Shown: positions 46,333 to 56,340, counted from the stretch's first letter. The stretch: DNA of 64,000 nucleotides from Clostridium sp. DSM 17811 (GCF_018861905.1 NZ_JAHLDU010000017.1:35812-99811); one strand, 5' to 3'. Numbers and translations: made by a program. The notes: generated by a model from the letters alone, not told the origin.

Positions 46333-47067
46333 ATGTTGATTAAACTTGTATTAATAAGACATGGTGAAAGTCTTTGGAACAAAGAAAACAGATTTACTGG
46401 TTGGACAGATGTAGATTTATCAGAGAATGGACTAATTGAAGCAAGAAAGGCTGGTCAAATACTTAAGGCAAATGGGTATATTTTTGACATAGCATATACT
46501 TCTGTATTAAAAAGGGCAATTAGAACACTTTGGATTGTTTTGCATGAGATGGATTTAATGTGGATTCCTGTATATAAGTCATGGAAGCTAAATGAAAGAC
46601 ATTATGGAGCGCTTCAAGGTTTAAATAAGGCGGAGACGGCGCAAAAATATGGAGATGAACAAGTCCATAAATGGAGAAGATACGTAGATGTAAGGCCACC
46701 AGAACTTTCAATTGCGGATGAAAGGTATCCTGGATCGGAGTTAAAATATAAAGAATTAAGAGAAGAGGAGATTCCTAAAACTGAAAGTCTAGAGGATACT
46801 ATAAAGAGGGTTATGGTAGAATGGTTTCAAGAGATAGTACCTCAAATAAAAGTAGGCAAGAAGGTTATAATTTCTGCACATGGAAATACTTTAAGGGCTT
46901 TAGTTAAATATCTTGATAATATATCAAGTGACAACATTGTAAGTTTGAATATACCTACCGGAGTCCCACTTGTATATGAATTGGATGATGATTTAAAGCC
47001 GATTCGTCACTATTATTTAGGAATAGATGGTGAATTACCAGAGGAAGAAATTTCTAAAAATTTATAA
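46333..47067 (+). CDS. gpmA: 2,3-bisphosphoglycerate-dependent phosphoglycerate mutase
   Basis: Glycolytic mutase of 244 residues. Catalytic RHG is [12 protein letters not shown], the acid Glu in [12 protein letters not shown], and the second His in [11 protein letters not shown]. The length and [13 protein letters not shown] segment fit GpmA, not the small cofactor-independent type. Start is the ATG at 46333, five bases after AGGGAG; a GTG six bases earlier is within that site. It stands alone. Confidence 0.95.
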   Translation: MLIKLVLIRHGESLWNKENRFTGWTDVDLSENGLIEARKAGQILKANGYIFDIAYTSVLKRAIRTLWIVLHEMDLMWIPVYKSWKLNERHYGALQGLNKAETAQKYGDEQVHKWRRYVDVRPPELSIADERYPGSELKYKELREEEIPKTESLEDTIKRVMVEWFQEIVPQIKVGKKVIISAHGNTLRALVKYLDNISSDNIVSLNIPTGVPLVYELDDDLKPIRHYYLGIDGELPEEEISKNL

Positions 47068-47104
47068 ATGTAAAGAAGTTTGATATATAAATTCCAAAAA
47101 TTTC

Positions 47105-47144
47105 ATAGTATTACAGGAAGGCAAAAAGCCTAAAATAATACTAT
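47105..47144 (+). other. Hairpin in the leader of the small acidic gene
   Basis: ATAGTATTA (47105-47113) pairs with TAATACTAT (47136-47144), enclosing AGGC/GCCT. It lacks a T run, so it may be a weak terminator for gpmA or a leader structure. Confidence 0.5.
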
Positions 47145-47171
47145 TGAATTTAAAAATTAGGAGGAATTTAT

Positions 47172-47402
47172 ATGTCAAAGGATAATGATATAAATTATAA
47201 TGAGGGTAATGATAAAATCCAAAATGATAATGTTAAACAATTTCTAAATAGTATAGCAAATAGTCATAGTATAAAAGATGAACTTCTTAAAAAAAATTCT
47301 GAGAGTAAGTCTCCATTAGAAAATGTGAGTGGAGAGAAAGACAAAAGTGATGATAGAGAAGATAACAGCGATGGAACATATAAAATCATAAATTTTTTGT
47401 AA
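47172..47402 (+). CDS. Small charged protein, unknown
   Basis: 76 residues, not recognised. Very hydrophilic, rich in Asp, Asn, Lys and Ser (NDKIQNDNVKQF, GEKDKSDDREDNSDG), with a short hydrophobic end (YKIINFL). No cysteine. Strong AGGAGG site at 47159 and a downstream hairpin support translation. Resembles 19346-19552 only in composition. Confidence 0.6.
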   Translation: MSKDNDINYNEGNDKIQNDNVKQFLNSIANSHSIKDELLKKNSESKSPLENVSGEKDKSDDREDNSDGTYKIINFL

Positions 47403-47415
47403 GTTATAATAAAAG

Positions 47416-47445
47416 CAGGCTAATTCTTTGAATTTGCCTGTTTTG
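47416..47445 (+). terminator. Probable terminator after the small charged gene
   Basis: CAGGCTAATTC (47416-47426) pairs with GAATTTGCCTG (47430-47440) with one mismatch, then TTTTG. Confidence 0.65.
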
Positions 47446-47551
47446 CTTTGAGCTTTTATATATAATAAATAATTTAATTGTGTTTATTTAGAGGAAATTA
47501 GCGTATTTTGTAGAATGATAAATGGTGATTCTAAAATTAAGGAGTGAAATT

Positions 47552-48985
47552 ATGAAAGATACAAAAAAACTGGGTTTATGGACGTTAGTAATGTTAATTT
47601 TTGTTCCAACCTTCGGATTTGGGAATATTGCTTCAAATGCGGTGACACTTGGACCCGCGGCTATTCCATCATGGCTTATAGTTGCATTATTATTCTTTTT
47701 ACCTTTATCAATAATGATAGCAGAACTTGCTTCTGCTAATAAAGACAAAGAGGGAGGGTTATACAACTGGATAGAATGCTCAATTGGACCAAAATGGGCA
47801 TTTATTGGCACTTGGTCCTACTTTGTTGCTAATCTATTCTATTTGCAAATGGTTTTTGCGAGAATACCAGTAATGATATCTTGGACTCTTTTTGGAGAAA
47901 ATAGATTTAACGATGCCAATGCATATTTATTACCTTATATAGGCATGGGACTAGCAATAGCATTAACATATATTGCTACAACCGGAGTTAAAAGATTCTC
48001 TAAAATAAGTGATTTGGGTGGGAAATTAACTTTAGCTGTTACAGTTATATTTATATTATTTGCTGTTGTTGGAGTATTAGTTGGAAAACAACCATCAGCT
48101 ACAGCCTTTACCACAGGAACAGTCATTCCTAAATTTGATGCAGGTTATTTTTCAACATTTTCATGGCTAATTCTTGCTGTTGCTGGAGCTGAGGTGGCGG
48201 GGACATATATTAAGGATGTCGAAAATCCTAAAAAAGTTTTCCCAAAGGCTGTTATTATTGCTACTACATTTGTAGCAGGAGCATATATACTTGGATCACT
48301 TGCAATTTGTTTAGTTGCATCACCTGAATTAATAACTAAAGCTGGAGTTAAAGATGCAGGGTATGTTGTTTATAAGATATTAGCAGAAAATTGGGGTTTG
48401 AATGGTAAAATATTTGTTCAAATATATGCATTTATTTTAACTATATCATCTGTAGCGGCATTTGTAGTATGGCTCGAATCTCCAATTAGAGCAATGTTCT
48501 CAGAAGTTCCTAGTGGAACATTCCCGAAATTATTAACCGAAAAACGTGAGGATGGAACATTAGTTAATGCACTTTGGGTTCAATGCGTCATATTATTAGT
48601 ATTAATAATAGTACCGCTTGCAGGATTAAACAATATAGATAAATTCTTTAATCTATTAACTACGTTGTCAGCTCTATCACTTGCAATACCTTATATTGTT
48701 CTTGCAGCTGCATATTTAGTATTTAGACTTAAAGGGAATGTACCTCCATTTGTAATGTTAAAATCAAAAGCGGCTGTAATAATAGCTTCAAGTGTTGTTT
48801 TTATATTAGGTATATTAGCATTTTTTGGAGCAGGATGGGGAAATATTGCAGGAGCTAAGAACTTCTCAGAAGCAATAGTTCCAATTTTAAAAAATTATGG
48901 TGGTCCAGTAGGATTTATAATTTTTGGATTCTTTATATCATATTTAACAAAAACATTCTCTAAAAGTAATATTAAAGATAAATAG
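47552..48985 (+). CDS. APC family amino-acid permease
   Basis: 477 residues, about 12 membrane segments, APC superfamily, of the glutamate/GABA antiporter-like group (LVMLIFVPTFGFGNIASNAV, EGGLYNWIECSIGPKW, VAGAEVAGTYIKDVENPKK). Start is the ATG at 47552, seven bases after AAGGAG; the longer frame has no such site. Substrate unknown. It stands alone between terminators, about 1.9 kb from the aspartate decarboxylase. Confidence 0.88.
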   Translation: MKDTKKLGLWTLVMLIFVPTFGFGNIASNAVTLGPAAIPSWLIVALLFFLPLSIMIAELASANKDKEGGLYNWIECSIGPKWAFIGTWSYFVANLFYLQMVFARIPVMISWTLFGENRFNDANAYLLPYIGMGLAIALTYIATTGVKRFSKISDLGGKLTLAVTVIFILFAVVGVLVGKQPSATAFTTGTVIPKFDAGYFSTFSWLILAVAGAEVAGTYIKDVENPKKVFPKAVIIATTFVAGAYILGSLAICLVASPELITKAGVKDAGYVVYKILAENWGLNGKIFVQIYAFILTISSVAAFVVWLESPIRAMFSEVPSGTFPKLLTEKREDGTLVNALWVQCVILLVLIIVPLAGLNNIDKFFNLLTTLSALSLAIPYIVLAAAYLVFRLKGNVPPFVMLKSKAAVIIASSVVFILGILAFFGAGWGNIAGAKNFSEAIVPILKNYGGPVGFIIFGFFISYLTKTFSKSNIKDK

Positions 48986-49029
48986 CTAAGTTACATTAAA
49001 ATAAGAATAAAAAATTTATCTCAAAAAAA

Positions 49030-49076
49030 ATAATCTCATAGGACTTATTTAAAGTTATAAGTCTTAATGAGATTAT
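49030..49076. terminator. Bidirectional terminator
   Basis: Long inverted repeat ATAATCTCAT...GGACTTAT with ATAAGTC...ATGAGATTAT, spanning 49030-49076, between convergent genes. Confidence 0.88.
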
Positions 49077-49089
49077 AAAAAGTGAACTC

Positions 49090-49737
49090 TTAGATGAAAT
49101 ATGCAAGCCTAATTATATCTTTTGCACGTCTTTGATTCCAAAGCATATTTAAGTTTATCTCCCGATGCTCACCATAGGTGGATACCGAGATGTAATATAT
49201 ATTGTCTTTCAAATTTAGCTCTAGGCCAGTTATAGTCATCCAATGCCAAGCATAGTCCTTAAATTCCTTTACTGGATGCTTAAGAACTAAGAGGGCCACT
49301 GGAAGTCTTTGTGATAAAGCCTCTAAAATAAAGGTTACAGCTTCATCAATACTATTAGCACTATAATCTAAAATATGAGGCGTTAAAGATACATTTCTTT
49401 TTTTTGCAAAATCTAAAACATTATCTGAAAATTGCTGAACAGAGGTAAGTCCAAATATTCCTGGCTTTACATATTTTCTAATCTCAATCATATGCATGAT
49501 AAAATCATTTTTATTAATAATACCCTTATAAGGGTATAAAGCACTGTATTTATCTGGGAATATTTGAGCTAAATATGCAGTTATATTAGCAGCAACAACT
49601 GGACCACAACCACTAAGTTTATTAAGTTTTTTTGGAAACCAATACTGACTGCCACCGTAATATGAATTTTCTAAGTCAGATATATTAAATTTAATATCCT
49701 CAAGGTGAGTATAATTAGGCGTTGTAAAATTTTCCAT
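49090..49737 (-). CDS. C39-like papain-fold protein, unknown
   Basis: 215 residues with a C39-like papain-fold signature: Cys in LSGCGPVVAANITAYL, His in AWHWMTITG, and a later polar residue in VSTYGEHREIN. No signal peptide or membrane segment, so it acts in the cytoplasm or is released by another route. The ATG at 49737 follows AAGGGG by 8 bases. It is a lone gene with a convergent neighbour. Peptidase activity is likely but not certain, and substrate is unknown. Confidence 0.7.
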   Translation of the reverse strand: MENFTTPNYTHLEDIKFNISDLENSYYGGSQYWFPKKLNKLSGCGPVVAANITAYLAQIFPDKYSALYPYKGIINKNDFIMHMIEIRKYVKPGIFGLTSVQQFSDNVLDFAKKRNVSLTPHILDYSANSIDEAVTFILEALSQRLPVALLVLKHPVKEFKDYAWHWMTITGLELNLKDNIYYISVSTYGEHREINLNMLWNQRRAKDIIRLAYFI

Positions 49738-49992
49738 GGTTATCACCCCTTCATATAAATTTTAAATAATTTAGATAAGTTTTCAATAATAAAATTATTG
49801 TAGTTAGTATATAATATACTACAATTTTTAGAAGGTGTAAACAAGGCGACATCTATGTATATATTTTAATTTTTAAAGCTACCTATAGTCATCAAATATC
49901 GAATAGTGTAATAATTTATCGCTTTTTAAATTTTGGGCATAAAATAAGATATAATGTAGTGAACAAATTAAATGAAGAAGGAGTTTTATTTT

Positions 49993-50844
49993 ATGAAAGA
50001 ATTACTTAAAGAGATCGAATATAATAATGGGGAGTTTCCAGAAGAACAATTAAAAGAGATAATAAATCGCAGGGATGAGTTTATACCTGAATTACTTGAA
50101 ATATTAAAAAATGCTAAAGATAATTATGAAGAGATTCTAGAAAAACCCGATTATTTTGCACATATATATGCAATATTTTTGTTAGCACAGTTTAAAGAAA
50201 AGAGGAGCCTTAATCCAATTATAGATTTGATTAGTATACAAAATGAAATTTCTAGCGATATTTTCCGTGAATATCTTACTGAAGACTTACATAAGATTCT
50301 AGCTTCAGTTTGTGGAAGTGATACAGAGCCATTAAAAAAATTAGTGGAGGATAATGGCATTAATGAATATGTTAGAAGTGCTGCTATTAAATCCTTTATT
50401 GCACTCCTGGGCGAAGGGGTTATATCTCAAGAGGAAGTTATTGAATACTATAAGAGTTTATTTGAAGGAAAACTTGAACGTGAATTTTCACAAGTTTGGA
50501 ATGAACTTATATACGATTCTTGTGATGCAGGTCCTAGTGAACTATATCAATATATAAAAAAAGCTTATGCGGATGAATTAGTTGATGAGGAGTGTATATC
50601 TTTAGAAGAAGTAGATGAAGCTATTAAAATACATGACATAACAAAATTCCCGAATTTGAAGGACGAAGGTTATTCATTTTTTAATGATACTATAGCAGAA
50701 CTAGGATGCTGGGATTGTTTTGCTAAAAAAAACAATGACTCTAAATCTCAATTTATGTTAGGAGTTAGTAAGTTAAACAAAGGGAAAAGTAAGAACAAGA
50801 AAAAACAGGTAAAGGCTACTAAAAAAAAGCAAAGAAAAAAATAG
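49993..50844 (+). CDS. DUF1186 family protein with Lys-rich tail
   Basis: 283 residues. The opening LLKEIEYNNGEFPEEQLKEI and EEILEKPDYFAHIYAIFLLA fit the DUF1186 helical-repeat family of unknown function. The last 30 residues are almost all Lys, Gln and Asn (KGKSKNKKKQ, KKKQRKK), whereas many relatives end in a SEC-C zinc motif, which is missing here. The ATG at 49993 follows AAGGAG by 9 bases. Its role could be nucleic-acid binding through the tail; this is inference. Confidence 0.75.
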   Translation: MKELLKEIEYNNGEFPEEQLKEIINRRDEFIPELLEILKNAKDNYEEILEKPDYFAHIYAIFLLAQFKEKRSLNPIIDLISIQNEISSDIFREYLTEDLHKILASVCGSDTEPLKKLVEDNGINEYVRSAAIKSFIALLGEGVISQEEVIEYYKSLFEGKLEREFSQVWNELIYDSCDAGPSELYQYIKKAYADELVDEECISLEEVDEAIKIHDITKFPNLKDEGYSFFNDTIAELGCWDCFAKKNNDSKSQFMLGVSKLNKGKSKNKKKQVKATKKKQRKK

Positions 50845-50913
50845 TATTAGATTATAGGATAAAACAGTATTAATTCCTAATACTAATTATATTGATATAG
50901 GAGGAGGATAAAT

Positions 50914-52536
50914 ATGGATACACTTGATGTCAAACGTAAAGAAATAGAACATATTTATGGTAAGGTAAGTCCATTTGAACTTAAAAATAAATTAATTAGC
51001 CTTGCAGAAGATTCAAAAGAAAAGGGTGCACATGCATTACTAGATGCAGGTAGGGGGAATCCAAATTGGACAGCTGCAACTCCTCGGGAAGCTTTTTTTA
51101 CATTTGGTCTTTTTTCGGTTTTAGAAACACGTAGAGTATGGAATAATGATGATCTTGGTGGGATGCCAGAAAAAAAAGGAATAGCAGATAGATTTCGAGA
51201 TTTTATTAGAGAAAATCCTACTTATCCAGGAATTGAGCTTCTTGAAAATATTATTAATTATGGAATAATATCCAAAGGATTTGATCAAGATGATTGGGTA
51301 TATGAACTGGTAGATGGAATTATAGGAGATAACTACCCAGAACCTGATAGAATGCTTGTACATGTTGAAAAAGTTGTTCATGATTATCTTATTCAGGAAT
51401 TGTGTTATAACTCTCAAATTGCTGGGAAATTCAATTTATTTGCTGTAGAAGGTGCAACGGCTGGAATGTGTTATATATTTGATAGTTTGATTGCTAATAA
51501 TATATTATCTATTGGTGATAAAGTTGCTTTAATGGCACCTATATTTACTCCTTATCTTGAGATTCCACACTTACCACGTTATAATTTTGATGTTGTGGAG
51601 CTTTTAGCTTCCGAGACGACTTCTGATGGAGTCCATACTTGGCAATACCCTAATGATCAAATTGAAAAACTTAGGGATCCATCTATAAAAGCTTTATTTA
51701 TTGTAAACCCAAGCAATCCGCCATCGGTCGCAATGAAATCTGAAACAATTCAACTTATAAAAAGTATAGTAAAAAAAGATAATCCTAATTTAATGATTAT
51801 TTCAGATGACGTTTATGGTACTTTTGTTGATAATTTCCGTTCATTAGTAGCTGATTTGCCATATAATTCAATAGGAGTATATTCTTTTTCCAAATATTTT
51901 GGAGTAACAGGATGGCGCCTTGGGACTATTGCTCTTTATGAAGATAATGTATTTGATAAATTGTTAAGAGAATTACCTGAAGATAAAAAAGAAAGGGCAA
52001 GGAGACGTTATTCATCATTATCAACTAATCCTGAAAAAATCCCATTTATTGATAGAATAGTAGCAGATAGTAGGCAAGTAGCACTAAATCATACTGCAGG
52101 TTTATCAACACCACAACAAATACAAATGGCTTTTTTCTCCGTATTTGCACTTCTTGATAAAGAAAATAAATATAAGCAGCTTACTAAAGATATTTGCCAT
52201 CGTAGGCAAAAACTTTTATTTGAAGGGTTGGGTTTAGAACTTCGACGCGATCCGCTGGATGCAGCATATTATACAGAATTTGATTTGTTAGAGTGGGCAT
52301 GTAATTATTATGGTGATGAATTTGCAAAGTATTTGCAAAAAAAATATAAACCTGTGGATATTCTTTTCCGTTTAGCACAAGAATCTTCTATAGTATTACT
52401 TGGTGGTGATGGATTTCATGGACCTGAATGGTCAATTAGAATATCCTTAGCAAATCTTGATGATGAGCATTACAGTAAAATAGGAAAAGTGCTCCATAAG
52501 ATACTTGAGGAATATGTGACGGAGTGGAAGAATTAG
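50914..52536 (+). CDS. asdA: Aspartate 4-decarboxylase (PLP, fold type I)
   Basis: 540 residues, matching the unusually long aminotransferase-like aspartate beta-decarboxylases that make L-alanine and CO2. The PLP lysine is Lys327 in YSFSKYFGVTGWRLGT; other family segments are GRGNPNWTAATPREAFF, FIVNPSNPPSVAM and ISDDVYG. It may also have aspartate aminotransferase activity. With an aspartate:alanine exchanger it could conserve energy, but no AspT gene is in the window. AGGAGGA site at 50900; terminator at 52562. Confidence 0.93.
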   Translation: MDTLDVKRKEIEHIYGKVSPFELKNKLISLAEDSKEKGAHALLDAGRGNPNWTAATPREAFFTFGLFSVLETRRVWNNDDLGGMPEKKGIADRFRDFIRENPTYPGIELLENIINYGIISKGFDQDDWVYELVDGIIGDNYPEPDRMLVHVEKVVHDYLIQELCYNSQIAGKFNLFAVEGATAGMCYIFDSLIANNILSIGDKVALMAPIFTPYLEIPHLPRYNFDVVELLASETTSDGVHTWQYPNDQIEKLRDPSIKALFIVNPSNPPSVAMKSETIQLIKSIVKKDNPNLMIISDDVYGTFVDNFRSLVADLPYNSIGVYSFSKYFGVTGWRLGTIALYEDNVFDKLLRELPEDKKERARRRYSSLSTNPEKIPFIDRIVADSRQVALNHTAGLSTPQQIQMAFFSVFALLDKENKYKQLTKDICHRRQKLLFEGLGLELRRDPLDAAYYTEFDLLEWACNYYGDEFAKYLQKKYKPVDILFRLAQESSIVLLGGDGFHGPEWSIRISLANLDDEHYSKIGKVLHKILEEYVTEWKN

Positions 52537-52561
52537 ATAGTTGATATTATACATAGTTTAC

Positions 52562-52597
52562 AAAAAAGGTGTAACAATAGTTTGTTATGCCTTTTAT
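52562..52597 (+). terminator. Terminator after aspartate decarboxylase
   Basis: AAAAGGTGTAACAA pairs with TTGTTATGCCTTTT, one G-T pair, loop TAGT. Confidence 0.82.
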
Positions 52598-52761
52598 AAT
52601 ATGAACTGTTGATTTTAGTTGTATCCAATGGATGGAAAATGTCGAAATTGTCTGTTATATAAGACTTTTATGTAAAAAAATAAAGAATTATATATAATAA
52701 ACGAGTATTAAGTGATTAGGTGAAAAAAGATAAATTTATAATACAAAGGAGAAAAATAAAG

Positions 52762-53601
52762 ATGGAAAAAACAATTTCTAACAATGAGGTATTAAAAGCG
52801 TTCAATACTTTATTACCGTACTTACCCTATTTCTTTGATGATGATGATGTTTCTTTTGGGGTAGCAGATACAAAAACATATTTGAATGTAGTATGTAATG
52901 CAAACTTAGATTTGAAATTAAAGGAAGGCGACGCAATACCACCTGATGGAGCAATACATACGGCAATGCAAAATGATAAAGTACTTGTTAAGAATGTGCC
53001 CAAAGAGGTATATGGAGTTCCATTTAGATCTTATGCAATTCCCGTTCATAATAAACAGGGCACCGTAGAAGGATGCATTGTAATGGGGAAAAGCTTAGTT
53101 AAAAGAAATGAGTTAATGAGTATTTCTCAAACTTTATCGTCAGCTCTTGGGCAAATATCAGATGCTGTTAATGATCTTTCTTCAGGAGTACAAGATGTAG
53201 TTAATATGAATGAAGATATAGTATTAAAAGTTCAAGAGGCCGATAAAAGTTCAAAAAATACAGATGAGATCCTAAGTTTTATTCAAGCAATTTCATCAAA
53301 AACAAATATGTTAGGTTTAAATGCTGCAATTGAGGCTGCAAGAGCAGGAGATGCAGGGAGAGGATTTAAAGTAGTTGCAACAGAAATCAGAAAATTATCA
53401 ACATCAACTAGTGAATCAGTTAAAAAGGTGGATGATGTATTAAAAAACATTGGTGATTCAATAAAAAGTATAAATGAAAAAATAGGTAAATCAACAGGAG
53501 TGTTTGAGGGGCAGGCTGCAACACTTGAAGAAATAGCAGCATCCCTTGAGGAATTAAATTCAACAGCTGAAATGATGGGAAACCTAGCCGAAAAAATATA
53601 A
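52762..53601 (+). CDS. Soluble chemoreceptor, YfmS-like
   Basis: 279 residues, no membrane segment. A 110-residue N-terminal sensor ([34 protein letters not shown]) precedes a short signalling hairpin with [20 protein letters not shown] and [20 protein letters not shown]. The size and order match Bacillus YfmS-type soluble receptors. The ATG at 52762 follows AAAGGAG; the GTG at 52720 has no such site. Ligand unknown. Confidence 0.88.
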   Translation: MEKTISNNEVLKAFNTLLPYLPYFFDDDDVSFGVADTKTYLNVVCNANLDLKLKEGDAIPPDGAIHTAMQNDKVLVKNVPKEVYGVPFRSYAIPVHNKQGTVEGCIVMGKSLVKRNELMSISQTLSSALGQISDAVNDLSSGVQDVVNMNEDIVLKVQEADKSSKNTDEILSFIQAISSKTNMLGLNAAIEAARAGDAGRGFKVVATEIRKLSTSTSESVKKVDDVLKNIGDSIKSINEKIGKSTGVFEGQAATLEEIAASLEELNSTAEMMGNLAEKI

Positions 53602-53621
53602 AGAAAAATAGGATAGTGTAA

Positions 53622-53670
53622 AAATAACTGTTTCTAAAGGTAAAAATTTACCTTTAGAAGCAGTTTATTT
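53622..53670. terminator. Bidirectional terminator
   Basis: Long stem AAATAACTGTTTCTAAAGG and its near-complement up to 53670, core ACCTTTAGAAGCAGTT. It overlaps the stop of tgl on the minus strand. Confidence 0.88.
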
Positions 53671-54414
53671 TATATCAGCTAAAGATTTAAAATCCGGGCG
53701 TGCAGCTGAATCTAATAAGTAAGAAGAGGTGGTTGCTTCTTTTATTCTAAATTTATTTAATTCACTAATTATTTCGTCAGCATCTCCGATTCCTATGCCA
53801 TGCCCATAATAAAGACCATTACTAAGGTCTATAACATTTTCTCCTTGCCACTCAGGTGCTACGGGATCTACATCCGGATTGTAAAAGTATCTTCTATCAC
53901 CTGGAAAATAGTCACTTCGTTTTTTTATAAAACCGACATCTTCAAGAAGATTATCTATATAATGCCAATTCATTAACTGTATATTTGGAAATACTCTATT
54001 GAAAAGATTTGCAGAAAATATATTAAGTAATGCTTGATAATAAATAATAATCATGGCGGTTGCACATTCAGTACCATATTTATAACTGTTTATAGAAATG
54101 TCCTTAATAGCATCACTAGGGGCTACTCCTTTTTTTAATATAAAACCACCTTCCTTAGTACGATCCCAATAATCAGGGTTACATATTGATTTACGAAAGG
54201 TTCTGAAATCCATATCTCCTTTATTTAGATTTTTCGCAGCAATAACAATACTATATCGAAAATCTAACTCAAATTTAAATTGAGTTAATGAATCATATTC
54301 ATATTGCGATTTACTTAAATCCATCTTAGTTATAATATCTTTTTCAATATCATTTGGATTATAATCATGAATAAAAGTATTAACGTCAACAACATTATTA
54401 GAAATTATTATCAT
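53665..54414 (-). CDS. tgl: Spore-coat protein-glutamine gamma-glutamyltransferase Tgl
   Basis: Transglutaminase of 249 residues that links Gln and Lys side chains in the spore coat. It aligns by eye along its length with Bacillus subtilis Tgl: FKFELDFRYSIVIAAKNL, active Cys117 in GTECATAMIIIYYQALL, and EWQGENVIDLSNGLYYGHGIGI with the later His. This marks the organism as spore-forming. Its ATG overlaps the upstream gene's stop by 4 bases, so translation is coupled. Confidence 0.93.
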   Translation of the reverse strand: MIIISNNVVDVNTFIHDYNPNDIEKDIITKMDLSKSQYEYDSLTQFKFELDFRYSIVIAAKNLNKGDMDFRTFRKSICNPDYWDRTKEGGFILKKGVAPSDAIKDISINSYKYGTECATAMIIIYYQALLNIFSANLFNRVFPNIQLMNWHYIDNLLEDVGFIKKRSDYFPGDRRYFYNPDVDPVAPEWQGENVIDLSNGLYYGHGIGIGDADEIISELNKFRIKEATTSSYLLDSAARPDFKSLADIK

Positions 54415-55163
54415 ATATTAACCTCCGCTATGTTTATTTGATTAATTATGGGTTGGTTAATCCATGACCTCCATAAATATTTATTTTCATATTGAATTTT
54501 AAGAGAGAAGTTTGAGAGTAATTGTTTGTTATTATCATCTAATTTGTTAAAATAATTAGATAAATTATTTTCATTTTTTGTTAATGGTATAAAGGGCTTA
54601 CCGGTATAAACAGATACTCGTTTGCATAAATATTTGGCATCGATTGCTATTGCGTAAGGCTTTGGATTACTTGTCCGTTGGAAACTTTCACCTGTAAAAT
54701 ATAGAAAAGGGTAGTTTTCTTTAAGATAGTAGAAAAAAGATATATATTGTTTTTTGCTATCCCAACCTCGAGTCATATCTGGGGAGGGCATAAAGTCTAA
54801 AAGTTGACTAGCTAATTTAACATCATTTATGTCATCTGAATTCAAATAATTTGCAATTAGCATTAAACTATAGGGCTCTCTTGCTTGAAAAAAAGTCCAT
54901 ATTAGATCATGATTAAATTGACCTTTTCTGTTTCTAGAAAAAATAGTATCCACTATTGTGGGCAAAATTGTCTTGTCATTGTAAGTCTTTATTAAAAGTG
55001 AAGCAGTAACATCCAAAATTTCATCATTGTCATCACTTAACTCACGGCTTAATATACAGCTTTCAAATATGTCCTTCAAAGCATGTTGGGGTATTTCTCT
55101 ATAATTAGAATATAAATACTTAAGTGTAGATAAACTTGAGTTTCCTATATTATTTATGCGCAT
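54411..55163 (-). CDS. Unknown protein coupled to Tgl
   Basis: 250 residues, not recognised. Helical in the first 130 residues (possible HEAT-like repeats: TVVDTIFSRNRKGQFNHDL is typical of its style, with many short helices), then a mixed C-terminal part (YFTGESFQRTSNPKPYAIAI). No signal peptide or membrane segment. GGAGGAG site before the ATG at 55163. The 4-base overlap with tgl means the two are made together, so it could be a partner, substrate or regulator of the transglutaminase, which is inference. Confidence 0.7.
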   Translation of the reverse strand: MRINNIGNSSLSTLKYLYSNYREIPQHALKDIFESCILSRELSDDNDEILDVTASLLIKTYNDKTILPTIVDTIFSRNRKGQFNHDLIWTFFQAREPYSLMLIANYLNSDDINDVKLASQLLDFMPSPDMTRGWDSKKQYISFFYYLKENYPFLYFTGESFQRTSNPKPYAIAIDAKYLCKRVSVYTGKPFIPLTKNENNLSNYFNKLDDNNKQLLSNFSLKIQYENKYLWRSWINQPIINQINIAEVNI

Positions 55164-55351
55164 ATAATCTCCTCCTCGTGTTCTAGATTTTTAATATAAA
55201 TAAAGAAACATATTATATAATATTATTAATAGAGTCATTTTGTTAAAGTTATTATTAAATATGGTAATTAATATTGAAATTGGTATTGAATAGAGGATAA
55301 ATGTATAATGATTAGTGTGAAATAAATAGATAGGAAAGGATTTTGATTATT

Positions 55352-56281
55352 TTGAGAAACGAAAATATTTTTACAAATAAAAAAGTTGTAGCTATTATTG
55401 CAACGTTTTGTTGTTTTTTATGGGGAAGTGCATTCCCAGCGATTAAGAATGGATATGTAATGTTTAATATTTCTGTAGGTGACATACCTTCAAAACTTGT
55501 ATTTGCTGGTTATAGATTTATTATAGCAGGGCTAGTTTTACTTGTTATTGCTAAAAGTTGTGGAAAGAAAATATTTAATATTTCGCGAAAAAACGTTCTG
55601 GATTTAAGTTGTTTGGGGGTAATTCAAACAACACTTCAGTATATATTTTTTTATATTGGTGTTTCTAATACAACAGGTGTTAAAGGGTCTATAATGAATT
55701 CTACTGTTACATTTTTTAGTGTTATTTTAGCTCATTATATATATGCAAATGATAAATTGAGTATGCAGAAAATACTTGGATGTATTGTAGGATTTATAGG
55801 GGTTATGAGTATGAATTTTAGTGCTGACTTATTGGATTTTTCTTTTAGGTTTAGTGGAGAAGGTTTTTTAATGATTGCGGCATTTGTTTCTGCGGTAGGT
55901 GCTATATATGGTAAAAAACTTACTAAAAGCATGGATGTAATGGTGGTAACGGGGTATAGCCTTTTTGTAGGAGGAATAATGTTAATGTTACTTGGCATGT
56001 TATCCGGTGGTAGCGTTTATCATTTTACAATGGATTCTTCACTTTTATTAATGTACCTTGCTTTATTGTCATCAGCGGCATTTTCATTATGGAATCTGCT
56101 TCTAAAATATAATAAGGTAGGTCCCGTGTCCATTTTTAATTTTTTAATACCAATTTTTGGATCAATACTCTCAGCAATATTTTTAAATGAAAATATATTT
56201 GAATATAAAAACATATTTGCGCTTGTATTAGTATGTATAGGTATATGGATGGTTAACAAAGAAAAGGTATTTACTAAATAA
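55352..56281 (+). CDS. EamA family (DMT) transporter
   Basis: 309 residues, ten membrane segments in two EamA halves (CCFLWGSAFPAIKNGYV ... IYGKKLTKSMDV, LWNLLLKYNKVGPVSIFNFL). Drug/metabolite superfamily exporter; the substrate is unknown. There is no ATG at the start. I chose the TTG at 55352 because GGAAAGGA ends 11 bases before it; the TTG at 55343 touches that site. Confidence 0.88.
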   Translation: MRNENIFTNKKVVAIIATFCCFLWGSAFPAIKNGYVMFNISVGDIPSKLVFAGYRFIIAGLVLLVIAKSCGKKIFNISRKNVLDLSCLGVIQTTLQYIFFYIGVSNTTGVKGSIMNSTVTFFSVILAHYIYANDKLSMQKILGCIVGFIGVMSMNFSADLLDFSFRFSGEGFLMIAAFVSAVGAIYGKKLTKSMDVMVVTGYSLFVGGIMLMLLGMLSGGSVYHFTMDSSLLLMYLALLSSAAFSLWNLLLKYNKVGPVSIFNFLIPIFGSILSAIFLNENIFEYKNIFALVLVCIGIWMVNKEKVFTK

Positions 56282-56340
56282 GTTAAATAATGTAAACAAA
56301 TTTAGGTAAACACATAGTATAATTAGGATATATCATCATA

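Noticed and set aside
47552..52536. Aspartate:alanine exchange system formed by the permease and the decarboxylase
   Set aside because: The permease is APC type, not AspT type, and two unrelated genes lie between.
52641..52648. Sigma-D -10 (GTCGAAAT) before the YfmS-like receptor
   Set aside because: No TAAA element lies at the required distance upstream.
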